From an uncultured Oscillospiraceae bacterium (GTDB taxonomy: Bacteria > Bacillota > Clostridia > Oscillospirales > Oscillospiraceae): a stretch of 64,000 nucleotides of DNA. Every line of letters starts with the position of its first letter. Positions within the stretch are counted from its first letter, which is position 1. Both the position numbers and the translations under genes were made by a program. The notes beneath the pieces were generated by a model. That model saw nothing but the letters and a program-made list of their open reading frames with translations, searched no databases and was not told where the DNA came from. The stretch spans positions 53,447-117,446 of the forward strand of contig CAJUEG010000001.1 in the NCBI GenBank assembly GCA_910584835.1, read 5' to 3'. Shown here in pieces: positions 1-8,286 of this stretch.

Positions 1-555
1 ACTCGTCCAGGGCCTGCCTGGCCCCGATGTACTGTCGATGCCCGCATAGGGGCCGGCCAGAAGGGGCTGGTCCAGGTAGGGCTGGAGGTCCTGGGCGGAG
101 GAAAAGGCGCTGCCGAACATCCCGACCAGGAGGGCGATCCGCCGGTGGCCCATTTCCAGCAGATGCCGGGTGGCCAGATAGCCCCCCCCCTTCGGTGATT
201 GAAATATACATGGGTCCGGCCCTCTATCATATCACGGCAGGAGCACACCACGGCGGGGGTGTTGGCGAAGCTGTGCTGAAAAGCCTCCAGGTCCGGCTTG
301 CTGATGGAGCAATAGATGACGCCGTCCACACCCGCCTCGGCCAGCTGCCGGAACTGCGCGGGCTCGTCATAGACGCCGCCCTTCCGGGAGATGAGGGCCA
401 TGGCGTCATGCACCTTTTGGACATATTCCGGCGCCACATTTGCTGGGGCGAGATAACGTAACCGATTTTGAATGGTAGCATACATGATTTTGCGGCTGCT
501 TTCAAGGTGCGCGCCGCGATCCTCCGCCTCGGCGTTCACCTTGCCGCACAGTGTG
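1..555 (-). pseudogene. Remnant of a LacI-family transcriptional regulator, frameshifted and cut by the window edge
   Basis: Read on the minus strand from about 485, one frame gives the LacI effector-domain pattern (AEAGVDGVIYC, then FNHRRGG). At nine consecutive C bases (182-190 on the plus strand) the match moves to another frame, continuing YLATRHLLEMGHRRIALLVG, the usual continuation after the NxxGG motif. Upstream, LESSRKIM resembles the end of a LacI HTH, but no intact HTH can be read and the frame changes again near 545-555. A broken gene with at least one frameshift is the best reading. A homopolymer sequencing error could explain the 182-190 shift but not the missing N terminus. The gene runs off the window start, so its 3' end is unseen. 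Confidence 0.6.
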
Positions 556-586
556 AGCTCTGAAGGCCTGCCGGAGGACAGACGGG

Positions 587-617
587 CGCCCCCGGCCAAA
601 GCCGGGGGCGCGTTTTT
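587..617. terminator. Intrinsic-terminator-like hairpin
   Basis: CGCCCCCGGC (587-596) pairs perfectly with GCCGGGGGCG (601-610) around a CAAA loop and is followed on the plus strand by TTTTT at 613-617. It lies between the end of the minus-strand aminotransferase and the LacI remnant. The U tract favours plus-strand transcripts, although the nearest genes are on the minus strand, so its working direction is unclear. Confidence 0.55.
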
Positions 618-637
618 CGCACCGAAGTACGGGCCTC

Positions 638-1930
638 TTATTTATCGTCCTGCGCCAGCAGTTTTTCGATGGAGACCAGCTTGACGCAGAGGGCGAAGAT
701 CTCCATGGCCGTGCGCAGGTCCTCCTGGGATGGATAGGTGGGGGCAATTCGGATATTGCTGTCATGGGGGTCCCTGCCGTAAGGATAGGTGGCGCCCGCC
801 CCGGTCATCACCACGCCGGCCTTTTTCGCCCTGGCTACGATTTCCTTGGCGCAGCCTTCAAGGGAGTCAAAGGAGATGAAGTACCCTCCCTTGGGCGTTG
901 TCCACGTTCCGATGCCCAGACCGCCCAGCTCGCTCTCCAGAGTGCCGGCGACGATCTCAAATTTGGGGCGGAGAATATCCGCGTGGCGGCGCATATGCTC
1001 AACCAGGCCGTGGATATCGCCGAAGAACCGCACATGGCGGAGCTGGTTTACCTTGTCATGGCCAATGGTCTGGATGGCCAGCTGTGTTTTGATGTCCTCC
1101 ATATTGTTCGGAGAGGTGGCGATGGCCGCCAGCCCGGAGCCGGGGAAGCTGATCTTGGAGGTGGAGGCGAATTTATACACCAGATCCGGATTTCCCGCCC
1201 GCTTGCACTCCGCCAGGATTTCGATCAAGTGGTCCTGGTCGTGGTCATACAGGTGATGTACGCCGTAAGCGTTGTCCCAGTAAATGCGGAAATCCTTTGC
1301 GGCGGGCTTCAGCCGGGCAAACCGGCGGACGGTGTCATCCGAGTAAGAAATCCCCTGGGGATTGGAGTATTTGGGCACGCACCAGATGCCCTTGATGGCG
1401 TCGTCGGAAGCCACCAGCTCCTCCACCATGTCCATGTCCGGGCCCGTGGGGGTCATGGGCACATTGATCATCTCGATGCCGAAGTACTGCGTAATGGAAA
1501 AATGGCGGTCATATCCCGGAACGGGGCACAGGAATTTGACCTTGTCCAGCCTGCACCAGGGAGTGCTTCCCATAACGCCATGGGTCATGGACCGGGAGAT
1601 GGTGTCGTACATCACATTCAAGCTGGAATTTCCATAGATGATGATGCTGTCGATGGGATTTTCCATCATGTCGCCAATGAGCTCTTTGGCCTCCCTGATT
1701 CCGTCCAAAACGCCGTAGTTCCGGCAGTCGGTGCCGTCCTCACAGGTGAGATCGTCGTTGCTGCTCAGCACATCCATCATGCCCATGGACAGATTCAGCT
1801 GCTCGGTGCAGGGCTTTCCCCGGGCCATGTTTAAGTTCAGGCCCCGCCCCTGATATTCCCTATATTCAGCTTTCAGCTGGGCGCGCAGGCTCTTCAGCTC
1901 TTCTTTGGTCAGTTCCGCGTATGGTTTCAT
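638..1930 (-). CDS. PLP-dependent aminotransferase (class I/II fold, aspartate-aminotransferase-like)
   Basis: A 430-residue cytoplasmic PLP enzyme. Family features are NLNMARGKP near residue 32, IIYGNSSLN near 97, the cofactor-binding YWDNAY around 217-222, and the probable Schiff-base lysine K259 in YKFASTSKISFPGSG. The long N-terminal part and NSSLNVMYD segment fit the PF12897-type aminotransferases, often annotated as putative aspartate aminotransferases, rather than classical AspC. Substrate cannot be read from sequence. The ATG follows AAAGGAG, and a -35/-10 pair lies 37 bp upstream, so it appears to be transcribed alone. Confidence 0.85.
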   Translation of the reverse strand: MKPYAELTKEELKSLRAQLKAEYREYQGRGLNLNMARGKPCTEQLNLSMGMMDVLSSNDDLTCEDGTDCRNYGVLDGIREAKELIGDMMENPIDSIIIYGNSSLNVMYDTISRSMTHGVMGSTPWCRLDKVKFLCPVPGYDRHFSITQYFGIEMINVPMTPTGPDMDMVEELVASDDAIKGIWCVPKYSNPQGISYSDDTVRRFARLKPAAKDFRIYWDNAYGVHHLYDHDQDHLIEILAECKRAGNPDLVYKFASTSKISFPGSGLAAIATSPNNMEDIKTQLAIQTIGHDKVNQLRHVRFFGDIHGLVEHMRRHADILRPKFEIVAGTLESELGGLGIGTWTTPKGGYFISFDSLEGCAKEIVARAKKAGVVMTGAGATYPYGRDPHDSNIRIAPTYPSQEDLRTAMEIFALCVKLVSIEKLLAQDDK

Positions 1931-1966
1931 TTCGTTCTCCTTTCAGTTTGCCGCCATCACTATCTA

Positions 1967-1995
1967 TTTATATCGCATTTTCGGGATTAACACAA
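1967..1995 (-). promoter_or_regulatory. Sigma-A-type promoter of the aminotransferase gene
   Basis: On the minus strand TTGTGT (1995-1990), 17 bp, TATAAA (1972-1967), about 37 bp before the start codon. Confidence 0.6.
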
Positions 1996-2155
1996 GCCCT
2001 TTGTGGCGCGGCGCCGATTTTTTTGCGTTTCCCGCGGCGCATCGGCCAGCCTGACGGCCGCCATAGAGGAGCGTTGTGGAGAAGCCGGACGGCTTTTTGC
2101 GGACTCCCGCTGAAACCGGCGGTGAAATTCCCGGCGGGACAATGAATTTCGGGTC

Positions 2156-2184
2156 TTGACCGATTTGGTCAACGGCGGTATGGT
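2156..2184 (+). promoter_or_regulatory. Promoter with overlapping palindromic operator for the TetR-ABC operon
   Basis: TTGACC (2156-2161), 17 bp, TATGGT (2179-2184). The -35 box is the left arm of a perfect inverted repeat, TTGACCGATTTGGTCAA (2156-2172). A repressor bound there would cover the -35 box, as expected for an autoregulated TetR gene starting 22 bp downstream of the -10. Operator function is inference from position and symmetry. Confidence 0.7.
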
Positions 2185-2206
2185 GGGAGTGAAAGGAGGG
2201 AGCGCC

Positions 2207-2836
2207 ATGAACCCGAAATTCTTCCAGCTCCCCGAGGAGCGCCAGGACCTGATCCGAAACAGCGCCATGGTGGAGTTCGGAGGCGGTACGTTCAAGAAAA
2301 CGTCGGCGGACTCCATCGCCAAGCGGGCGGGGGTGTCCAAGGCTCTGCTGTTCCACTATTTCAAGGACAAGCGGGAGATGTACCTCTACCTGTTCCAGTA
2401 CGCCATCGACGAGTGCGTGGAGATTTTCAACCGGCACATTTTGAAGGCCGCCTATTTCAAAGAGACGGATTTTTTTCTGATCCTCGAAAAGGGCCAGAAG
2501 GTGAAGATGGACATGGTGCGCCGCCATCCGGGGCTGTTCCGCTTCGTCATGCGGGCCTACTACGAGCGGGACAGCGTGCTCACCCCCAAGCTGCGGAAAA
2601 AGCTGGACGACGTGCTGGTCCAGACCACCGACAGCTTTCTTGCCCGGGCGGATCTTTACAAGTTCAAGGACGGGGTGGACCCCCGGGCGGTGGTGCGGCT
2701 GCTCACCCTGTCTGCCGAGGGGATGCTGGCCGAGACGGGGGCCTATACGGCGGAGGAAATCGAGACGCTGTTTGTGGAGTACCAGAAGTATGCGCAAATG
2801 CTGCAGCAGAATCTCTATAAGGAGGAATACCTGTGA
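2207..2836 (+). CDS. TetR/AcrR family transcriptional regulator
   Basis: A 209-residue repressor-type protein. The N-terminal HTH is clear: TSADSIAKRAGVSKALLFHY at about residues 30-50, followed by a long helical ligand-binding region. The start at 2207 is chosen because GAAAGGAGGG lies just upstream; the earlier in-frame TTG at 2156 is the -35 box of the promoter. Its last bases overlap the GTG start of the ABC ATPase (GTGA, 2833-2836), so the three genes form one operon. It probably controls this exporter through the palindrome at 2156-2172. The ligand is unknown. Confidence 0.88.
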   Translation: MNPKFFQLPEERQDLIRNSAMVEFGGGTFKKTSADSIAKRAGVSKALLFHYFKDKREMYLYLFQYAIDECVEIFNRHILKAAYFKETDFFLILEKGQKVKMDMVRRHPGLFRFVMRAYYERDSVLTPKLRKKLDDVLVQTTDSFLARADLYKFKDGVDPRAVVRLLTLSAEGMLAETGAYTAEEIETLFVEYQKYAQMLQQNLYKEEYL

Positions 2837-3525
2837 TCCAGATCGACCATCTCACCAAAACCTACGGGAAAGCCAGGGGGGTGACGGACCTGACCCTCCG
2901 CGTCCCCGAGGGGGGCTGCTTCGGCTTCATCGGCCCCAACGGGGCGGGAAAGTCCACCACCATCCGGACCCTGCTGGGCCTTCTCTCCCCCACCGCCGGG
3001 TCGGCCAGGGTGCTGGGGCTGGACTGCGTCCGGGAGCGGAAGGCCATCCTGGCCCAGGTGGGCTACATGCCCTCCGAGGCCATGTTCTATCCGGACATGC
3101 GGGTGTCGGAGGTGATCCGGCTGTCCGCCGATCTGCGCAAAATGGACTGCCGTACCCAGGCCGCCGCCCTGTGCGAGGCGCTGGAGCTGGACGTCAAAAA
3201 GCGCGTCCGGGAGCTGAGCCTGGGCAACCGGAAAAAGGTGTCCATCGTGTGCGCCATGCAGCACCGGCCCCGGCTGTACATCCTGGACGAGCCCACCAGC
3301 GGCCTGGACCCCCTGGTCCAGCGGGCCTTCTGGTCCGAGCTGGAGGCGCGGCGGAAAGAGGGGGCCACCGTGTTCCTGTCCTCCCACGTGCTCTACGAGG
3401 TGCAGCGGTACTGCGACCGGGCGGCCATCATCCGGGAGGGGCGGCTGGTGGTGGAGGGGACCACGGAGGAGCTGGACATTGAGAACAAATTCTTCGACTA
3501 CTACGAGGGGAGGGTGGCGCCATGA
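2833..3525 (+). CDS. ABC transporter ATP-binding protein (ABC-2 exporter type)
   Basis: A 230-residue ATPase subunit. Walker A is GPNGAGKST (about 34-42), Walker B is LYILDEPTSGLD, and the switch histidine lies in SSHVLYE. The signature motif is LSLGNRKK, a non-canonical form of LSGGQ that is common in CcmA/NatA-like exporters. The GTG start overlaps the tetR stop and its own stop overlaps the permease ATG (ATGA, 3522-3525), so the gene is translationally coupled on both sides. It should energise the adjacent membrane subunit; the substrate is unknown, with drug, lipid or peptide export all possible. Confidence 0.92.
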   Translation: MIQIDHLTKTYGKARGVTDLTLRVPEGGCFGFIGPNGAGKSTTIRTLLGLLSPTAGSARVLGLDCVRERKAILAQVGYMPSEAMFYPDMRVSEVIRLSADLRKMDCRTQAAALCEALELDVKKRVRELSLGNRKKVSIVCAMQHRPRLYILDEPTSGLDPLVQRAFWSELEARRKEGATVFLSSHVLYEVQRYCDRAAIIREGRLVVEGTTEELDIENKFFDYYEGRVAP

Positions 3526-4304
3526 CCATTTTTCGCAAGGAACTGCGCTCCGGCGCCGTGAGCTTTCTGATATGGTCCGCCGTGGTGGGCGGGCTGATGG
3601 CGGTGTGCGTGGGGCTGTATCCGTCCATATCCGGCTCCATGGAGGATGTGTCCGCCCTGTTTGCCGGGATGGGGGATTTTTCCGCCGCCTTTGGGATGGA
3701 CAAGCTGCAATTCGGCACCATTCTGGGCTTCTACGGCACGGAATGCGGCAATATCCTGGGCCTGGGCGGGGCGTTTTTCGCCGCCCTCACCGCCATGGGC
3801 CTGCTGGCGGGGGAGGAGGGGGGCCACACGGCGGAATTCCTGCTCACCCACCCCGTCGGCCGCCTGCGGGCGGCGGGGGAAAAGCTGGCTGCGCTGTTCG
3901 TCCTGGTGCTGGGGCTGAATCTCGTCTGCTTTGCCTGCGGCGCGGGGGGCATCCTGCTCATCGGGGAGGAGGCGGACTGGGGAGACCTGCTGCGCTACCA
4001 CGGCGCGCTGCTGCTGATGCAGCTGGAGATCGGCGGGCTGTGCTTCGGGCTGTCGGCGCTGCTGCGCCGGGGCGGTGTGGGGCTGGGAATGGGCCTCACC
4101 GCCCTGCTGTACTTCGCGGGCCTGCTCCTCAACCTGGACCAGGGGCTGGACTGGCTGCGCTTTGTCACGCCGTACTACTACGCCGACGCCGCCCGGCTGT
4201 TCGCCGGAGAGACCCAGGCGGCCCCGGTGCTGGCGGGGTGTGTGCTGGGGGCGCTGGGCATGGGCTTCGGCCTGTGGTGGTATGGGCGGAAGGATATCGC
4301 GTAG
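3522..4304 (+). CDS. ABC-2 type permease subunit
   Basis: A 260-residue membrane protein with about six hydrophobic segments, the first at residues 13-36 and the last at about 232-254. The segment FFAALTAMGLLAGEEGGHTAEFLLTHPV is laid out like the membrane helix and coupling segment of ABC-2 exporters. It starts inside the stop codon of the ATPase gene. It is the third gene of the TetR-controlled operon and forms the membrane pore of that exporter. No terminator is obvious before the next gene, which has its own promoter at 4350-4378. Confidence 0.85.
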   Translation: MTIFRKELRSGAVSFLIWSAVVGGLMAVCVGLYPSISGSMEDVSALFAGMGDFSAAFGMDKLQFGTILGFYGTECGNILGLGGAFFAALTAMGLLAGEEGGHTAEFLLTHPVGRLRAAGEKLAALFVLVLGLNLVCFACGAGGILLIGEEADWGDLLRYHGALLLMQLEIGGLCFGLSALLRRGGVGLGMGLTALLYFAGLLLNLDQGLDWLRFVTPYYYADAARLFAGETQAAPVLAGCVLGALGMGFGLWWYGRKDIA

Positions 4305-4349
4305 GATGGGGCTGCCCCGGGCATTTGCCTGCCAAAACATGTTTCCCGC

Positions 4350-4378
4350 TTGAAACCGGGCGCGCTCCGTACTATACT
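4350..4378 (+). promoter_or_regulatory. Consensus-like promoter of the LacI gene
   Basis: TTGAAA (4350-4355), 17 bp, TATACT (4373-4378), 52 bp before the LacI ATG. A short inverted pair GCGCGCTC/GAGAGCGG-like sequence surrounds the start region but is too weak to call an operator. Confidence 0.75.
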
Positions 4379-4429
4379 GGAGAGAGCGGGCGGAAGAGTG
4401 CGCCCAATCCAAGGCCGGAGGGAAGGGCT

Positions 4430-5440
4430 ATGTGGGCGGAGAACAAGGTGCGGATCATTGACATCGCGGACGAGCTGGGCGTCAGCACCGCCACCGTGTC
4501 CAACGTGATCCATGGCAAGACGAAAAAAATATCGGCCCGGACGGTGAAGCGGGTGCAGGAAAAGCTGGAGGAGCGGGGCTATATCCCCAATATGGCGGCC
4601 ACCCTGCTGGCCCAGAACAACTCGCGCATCATCGGCGTGGTAGTGAAGGATCACGAGAAATACAAGGGGCGGCTGCTGACGGACCCCTTTGTGGCCTCCT
4701 CGCTGAACTATCTGTCCGACGAGATAGAGCGCAGCGGCTGGTTCATGATGGTGAAGAAGGCCCATGATATCATGGAGGCGGCCAAATTCGCCTCCATGTG
4801 GAACATGGACGGCATGGTGCTGCTCAGCTTCTGCGCCGACGAGTACCAGCGCCTCCGGGACAGCATCCGCATCCCCTTCGTGGTGTACGACGGGTATTTT
4901 GAAAACCGGGGCCGCATCTGCAACATCCGCATCGACGACCGGGACGGCGGGCGGCAGATGGGGCGGCACCTCCGGGAGCTGGGGCACCGGGCGGTGCTGT
5001 GCGTGGCGGACAACCGGGAGTGCATGGACCTGGAACGGTATGAGGGATTGTGCGAGGGGCTGGGGTTCCCGGCGGATTTCCTGACCATCCCCATGCCGGA
5101 GGCGGAGCGGGAGCGCTTCTACCGGGACCATCTGGACGAGCTGCGCCGCCACAGCGCCATATTCGCCGTGTCCGACTATTACGCGGCCGATTTGATGCGG
5201 TTTTTGCAGCGGTCCGGGGTAAAGGTGCCGGAGGAGGTGTCCGTCGCCGGGTTTGACGATGGGGATATCTGCCGCCAGGTGGTCCCCGCCCTCACCTCCG
5301 TCCGTCAGGACGCGCCGGAGCGCGCCCGGGAGGCGGTGCGGCTGCTGAAGCGGATGAAGGCGGACCCGGCGTTTTTTGAGGACGCGCTCATGCCGGTGGA
5401 GCTGGTGAAGCGGGACAGCACCGGCAGGTTACGTCATTAA
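4430..5440 (+). CDS. LacI family transcriptional regulator
   Basis: A 336-residue regulator. The N-terminal HTH is IIDIADELGVSTATVSNVIH (about residues 8-28), followed by a periplasmic-binding-protein-like effector domain with IIGVVV near 65, the RIDDRDGGRQMGRHLRELGH segment and FAVSDYYAADLMRFL. The ATG at 4430 is preceded by GGAGGGAAGG and gives the correct HTH start. The ligand is not predictable and no sugar-catabolic gene is adjacent. The MATE exporter lies 76 bp downstream behind its own promoter, so co-regulation is possible but unproven. Confidence 0.88.
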   Translation: MWAENKVRIIDIADELGVSTATVSNVIHGKTKKISARTVKRVQEKLEERGYIPNMAATLLAQNNSRIIGVVVKDHEKYKGRLLTDPFVASSLNYLSDEIERSGWFMMVKKAHDIMEAAKFASMWNMDGMVLLSFCADEYQRLRDSIRIPFVVYDGYFENRGRICNIRIDDRDGGRQMGRHLRELGHRAVLCVADNRECMDLERYEGLCEGLGFPADFLTIPMPEAERERFYRDHLDELRRHSAIFAVSDYYAADLMRFLQRSGVKVPEEVSVAGFDDGDICRQVVPALTSVRQDAPERAREAVRLLKRMKADPAFFEDALMPVELVKRDSTGRLRH

Positions 5441-5465
5441 CCCGGCGGATTACGCGATTAACCTA

Positions 5466-5494
5466 TTGAAATCACCCGCCTTTCCCGGTATGCT
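5466..5494 (+). promoter_or_regulatory. Promoter of the MATE exporter gene
   Basis: TTGAAA (5466-5471), 17 bp, TATGCT (5489-5494). The expected start of transcription is near 5500, leaving a leader of about 17 nt. The -10 box lies in the loop of the hairpin at 5471-5513. Confidence 0.75.
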
Positions 5495-5516
5495 TTCGGG
5501 GAAGGCGGGTGATTTT
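5471..5516 (+). terminator. 16-bp hairpin covering the MATE promoter and ribosome site
   Basis: ATCACCCGCCTTTCCC (5471-5486) pairs with GGGGAAGGCGGGTGAT (5498-5513) with one G-U pair and an 11-nt loop, then TTT. It can act as a weak terminator for read-through from the LacI gene. Its 3' arm contains the MATE ribosome site GAAGGCGGG. An RNA started at the promoter inside the loop would carry only the 3' arm and could not form the stem. Confidence 0.65.
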
Positions 5517-6881
5517 GTGAAAGAGAAGGGCTTTTTGAGCGCGGTGATCGGCATCGCCGTCCCGGTGGGGCTGCAATCCATGCTGCAATCCTCCTTCGCC
5601 ATGGTGGACCAGCTGATGGTGGGCCAGCTGGGCAGTACGGCGGTGTCCGCGGTGGAGGTGGCGGGCCGCCCGGCGTTTATCTACTCCGTGGCGGTGGGGG
5701 CCATGGCGGCCATCGCGGGGATCATGATCTCCCAGTACCTGGGCATGAAGGACAGGGAGATGGCGGACCGCAGCCTTTGGGTAAACCTGGGGGCGGTGCT
5801 GGCGCTGGGCGGGCTGTTCACGGCTGTGTGCCTGGCGCTGCCGGGGCAGATCGTGGGGCTGTACATCAAGGACGATCCGGCGATTCTCGGCGCGGGGCGG
5901 GACTACCTGACGCGCATCGTCTGGACGTACCTCCCCATGGGCGCGTCCTCCGTACTGGCGGTGATGATCCGGTGCATGGACCGGGCCGCCTGGCCGCTGG
6001 CGGCGGGGATCGCCTCCGCCGCGGTGAACACAGGGCTGAACTATGTCCTGATTTTCGGGCGGCTGGGCTTTCCCGCGCTGGGCGTCTCCGGTGCGGCCAT
6101 TGCCAGCGTTGTCTCCCAGCTGGTCAACCTGCTGCTGATCCTGCTGATGTTCCGCCGGGTTCAGGGGAAGGCCGCCCGCCGGCCCTCCCTGTCCCTGGGG
6201 GCGGAGGGCCGGCGGCAGTACCTGGCCATGCTCCTCCCCCTGCTGGCCACCGAGCTGCTGTGGAGCCTGGGTCAGAACGTGAACACCTTCATCTACGGCC
6301 ACCTGGAGCAGGGCGACCTGGCCGCCATGTCCATGACCGGCCCCATCCAGGGGCTGTTTATCGGGGCGCTGAGCGGCGTGTCCCAGGCGGCGGGCATCCT
6401 CATCGGCAAGCGCCTGGGCGCGGGGGAGTATGACCAGGCGTACCGGGAGGCCAAAAAGCTGGTGTGGTACGGCCTGGCGGGCTCGCTGGGGCTTTCGGCG
6501 CTGCTGCTGGCGCTGCGGGGGCCCTATGTGCAGCTCTACCGGGTGGAGCCCGGCGTGCGGGAGGCGGCGGCGGGGCTGCTGGCGGCTTTCGCGGTGCTGG
6601 CGCCGGTGAAGGTGGCCAATATGATCTTGGGCGGCGGAGTGGTGCGCAGCGGGGGAAAGACCGCCTATATTATGGTCATCGACATCGTGGGCACCTGGCT
6701 GGTGGGGGTCCCGCTGGGGCTGATCACCGCGTTCGTGTTCCGCCTGCCCGTGGTGTGGGTCTATTTCATCCTGTCCCAGGAGGAGCTGGTCAGGCTGCTG
6801 ATGACGGTGGCCGTGTTCCGGCGCAGGGGCTGGATGAACAGCCTGAAGACCGGGCGGGCCCAGGGCGGAGCCGGTTCGTAG
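5517..6881 (+). CDS. MATE family multidrug/cation antiporter
   Basis: A 454-residue, roughly twelve-helix exporter. Two homologous halves are visible, each opening with a hydrophobic run: VIGIAVPVGLQSMLQSSFAMVDQLMVG-type at the start, then a second half from LLPLLATELLWSLGQNVNT. The GTG at 5517 is chosen over the TTG at 5466 because the latter is the -35 box; GAAGGCGGG sits 8 nt before 5517. It should export drugs or cationic metabolites in exchange for Na+ or H+. Read-through expression may be limited by the hairpin just upstream. Confidence 0.9.
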   Translation: MKEKGFLSAVIGIAVPVGLQSMLQSSFAMVDQLMVGQLGSTAVSAVEVAGRPAFIYSVAVGAMAAIAGIMISQYLGMKDREMADRSLWVNLGAVLALGGLFTAVCLALPGQIVGLYIKDDPAILGAGRDYLTRIVWTYLPMGASSVLAVMIRCMDRAAWPLAAGIASAAVNTGLNYVLIFGRLGFPALGVSGAAIASVVSQLVNLLLILLMFRRVQGKAARRPSLSLGAEGRRQYLAMLLPLLATELLWSLGQNVNTFIYGHLEQGDLAAMSMTGPIQGLFIGALSGVSQAAGILIGKRLGAGEYDQAYREAKKLVWYGLAGSLGLSALLLALRGPYVQLYRVEPGVREAAAGLLAAFAVLAPVKVANMILGGGVVRSGGKTAYIMVIDIVGTWLVGVPLGLITAFVFRLPVVWVYFILSQEELVRLLMTVAVFRRRGWMNSLKTGRAQGGAGS

Positions 6882-6894
6882 CCTGCCTGCCGGG

Positions 6895-7353
6895 TCAGCC
6901 CTGGGCGGACGCGGTTCCGAGGTCCTTCAGCGCCTCCAGCGTGCCGTCCAGGTTTTCCCTGTGCCAGTTTTTGAAGCTGCCGGCATACATGGTGGCGTAG
7001 ACGCCGGAACTCCGCAGGCTGCTCAGCTCTGCTTGCTGAGTGGTCAGGCGGATGGTGTCCGACCCGGTGTGGATGGTGATGACCGTGTTGAGCAGGTCGT
7101 CCCTCAGCTCCACCGACTGGATGTCCTCATAGGGAAGCGCCAGGGATACGTCTTTGCGCAGGTTGCCCCACGTGGTGTTGAAGGGGAGCAGGACAATCTC
7201 GTGTTCACACATCTGGAGAACATAAAATTCCGAGTTAAAAAACGCCGCAAATTGTTCGCTCAGGTTTTCCGGGGCGTATTTGACGATGATGCAGCGGTCC
7301 TCCAGAGGCTCGTATCCGGCCCCTTGGATAAATTTTTTGACTTCCTTTGCCAT
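6895..7353 (-). CDS. Small PH-like-domain protein, function unknown
   Basis: A 152-residue soluble protein. The strand-rich pattern EFYVLQMCEHEIVLLPF followed by LALPYEDIQSVELRDDLLN and TVITIHTGSDTIRLTTQQ resembles bacterial PH-like domains of the YokE type. There is no signal peptide or membrane segment. The ATG at 7353 is chosen because TGGAGG lies 9 nt upstream; 22 further in-frame codons upstream lack a ribosome site. It converges on the MATE gene with only 13 bp between stops. The family assignment is tentative. Confidence 0.7.
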   Translation of the reverse strand: MAKEVKKFIQGAGYEPLEDRCIIVKYAPENLSEQFAAFFNSEFYVLQMCEHEIVLLPFNTTWGNLRKDVSLALPYEDIQSVELRDDLLNTVITIHTGSDTIRLTTQQAELSSLRSSGVYATMYAGSFKNWHRENLDGTLEALKDLGTASAQG

Positions 7354-7533
7354 GGTAGATACCTCCAAGTTGTTAAAGTTCATTTTGACGCGGACAGACG
7401 GGATGCAGTCGGTGTTCAATCTTGTTTCCGGTGAGGATGTTTACAGTCTTTGCCTTTGCCGGGGACGGCGGTGGACAAGCCGTTTTCCCGGCAAAACCTG
7501 CCGCTCATGTTCCGCATGCCGTAATATTGGTTC

Positions 7534-8157
7534 TCATTTCTCAAAAACTGCAAAACCACATTCATAAGGATGGTCGCAATACACACTTTCTCGCTTATCA
7601 GTTAATATACTTCTCAGTATAAGCTGAAAATCTCCGCCACCTGATAAAATCATGTATTCTGCCGCAAAAAACAGCAGCAGCTGATTTGTCATCACCGCGG
7701 CCACCGCGCCCCCGCCTCCTAAAACTAATGTAGGCATAGCAACCCCCAAGAGATATTGCCATTTCTTCAGCGGATTTGAACAAGTGCAGTATGGAGAAAA
7801 ACTGTTCCAAATAATTCCAAAACCAATCGCATGAAAATGATTTCTTGCAAAAATCGCCCAGGTAATTCCATGTATCAGCTCATGCAGAATGATTAGACAT
7901 GAAATAAGCACAATCAATGCTACAAGAAACCCCCACGAAAGACAATCCAAATCAAAACCATTCACATGATAGTACATCCAAAATACTAAAGCCATAAACG
8001 GAAACATGACGAAAAGAGCTAAATACTTTGCTTTTTGCGTATTGATCATCACATTCTTCATTTTATATCCTTTTTGCTGCATTTCAGAGCTTAATTTTTC
8101 AAAGTCATTTTTACGTTTCAATTCTTTTTCTGTTAATTTTCTTTTGTCTTTATCCAT
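7534..8157 (-). CDS. DUF3267-like putative membrane zinc metallopeptidase
   Basis: A 207-residue protein with a charged, lysine-rich N terminus and three to four membrane helices. The key motif is HELIH in LIILHELIHGITWAIF, an HExxH zincin signature inside a membrane helix, followed by FGIIWNSFSPYCTCSNPLKKWQY and a glycine-rich segment. This layout matches the DUF3267 family, whose members are putative membrane peptidases of unknown substrate. The start at 8157 follows GGAGGAG. Base composition is clearly more A+T-rich than every neighbour (for example 7850-8150), which suggests recent acquisition. Confidence 0.75.
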   Translation of the reverse strand: MDKDKRKLTEKELKRKNDFEKLSSEMQQKGYKMKNVMINTQKAKYLALFVMFPFMALVFWMYYHVNGFDLDCLSWGFLVALIVLISCLIILHELIHGITWAIFARNHFHAIGFGIIWNSFSPYCTCSNPLKKWQYLLGVAMPTLVLGGGGAVAAVMTNQLLLFFAAEYMILSGGGDFQLILRSILTDKRESVYCDHPYECGFAVFEK

Positions 8158-8286
8158 ACTTAACTCCTCCAAATTCCGGTCTGCCTATTTTTGGAATGCG
8201 TCTGCCGCCCGTCCGCTTTCCGCCGCCATTTCCTCGATCCGGCTGACTAGATCCGCGTACCGTTATACTGCATTCCCTGGAACGGA
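8158..8286 (-). other. Intergenic stretch with a possible gene remnant
   Basis: On the minus strand about 24 codons ending at a stop near 8188 read YADLVSRIEEMAAESGRAAD, with protein-like composition, but a stop lies immediately upstream. It may be the tail of a lost gene at the edge of the A+T-rich insert, or chance. Confidence 0.25.
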
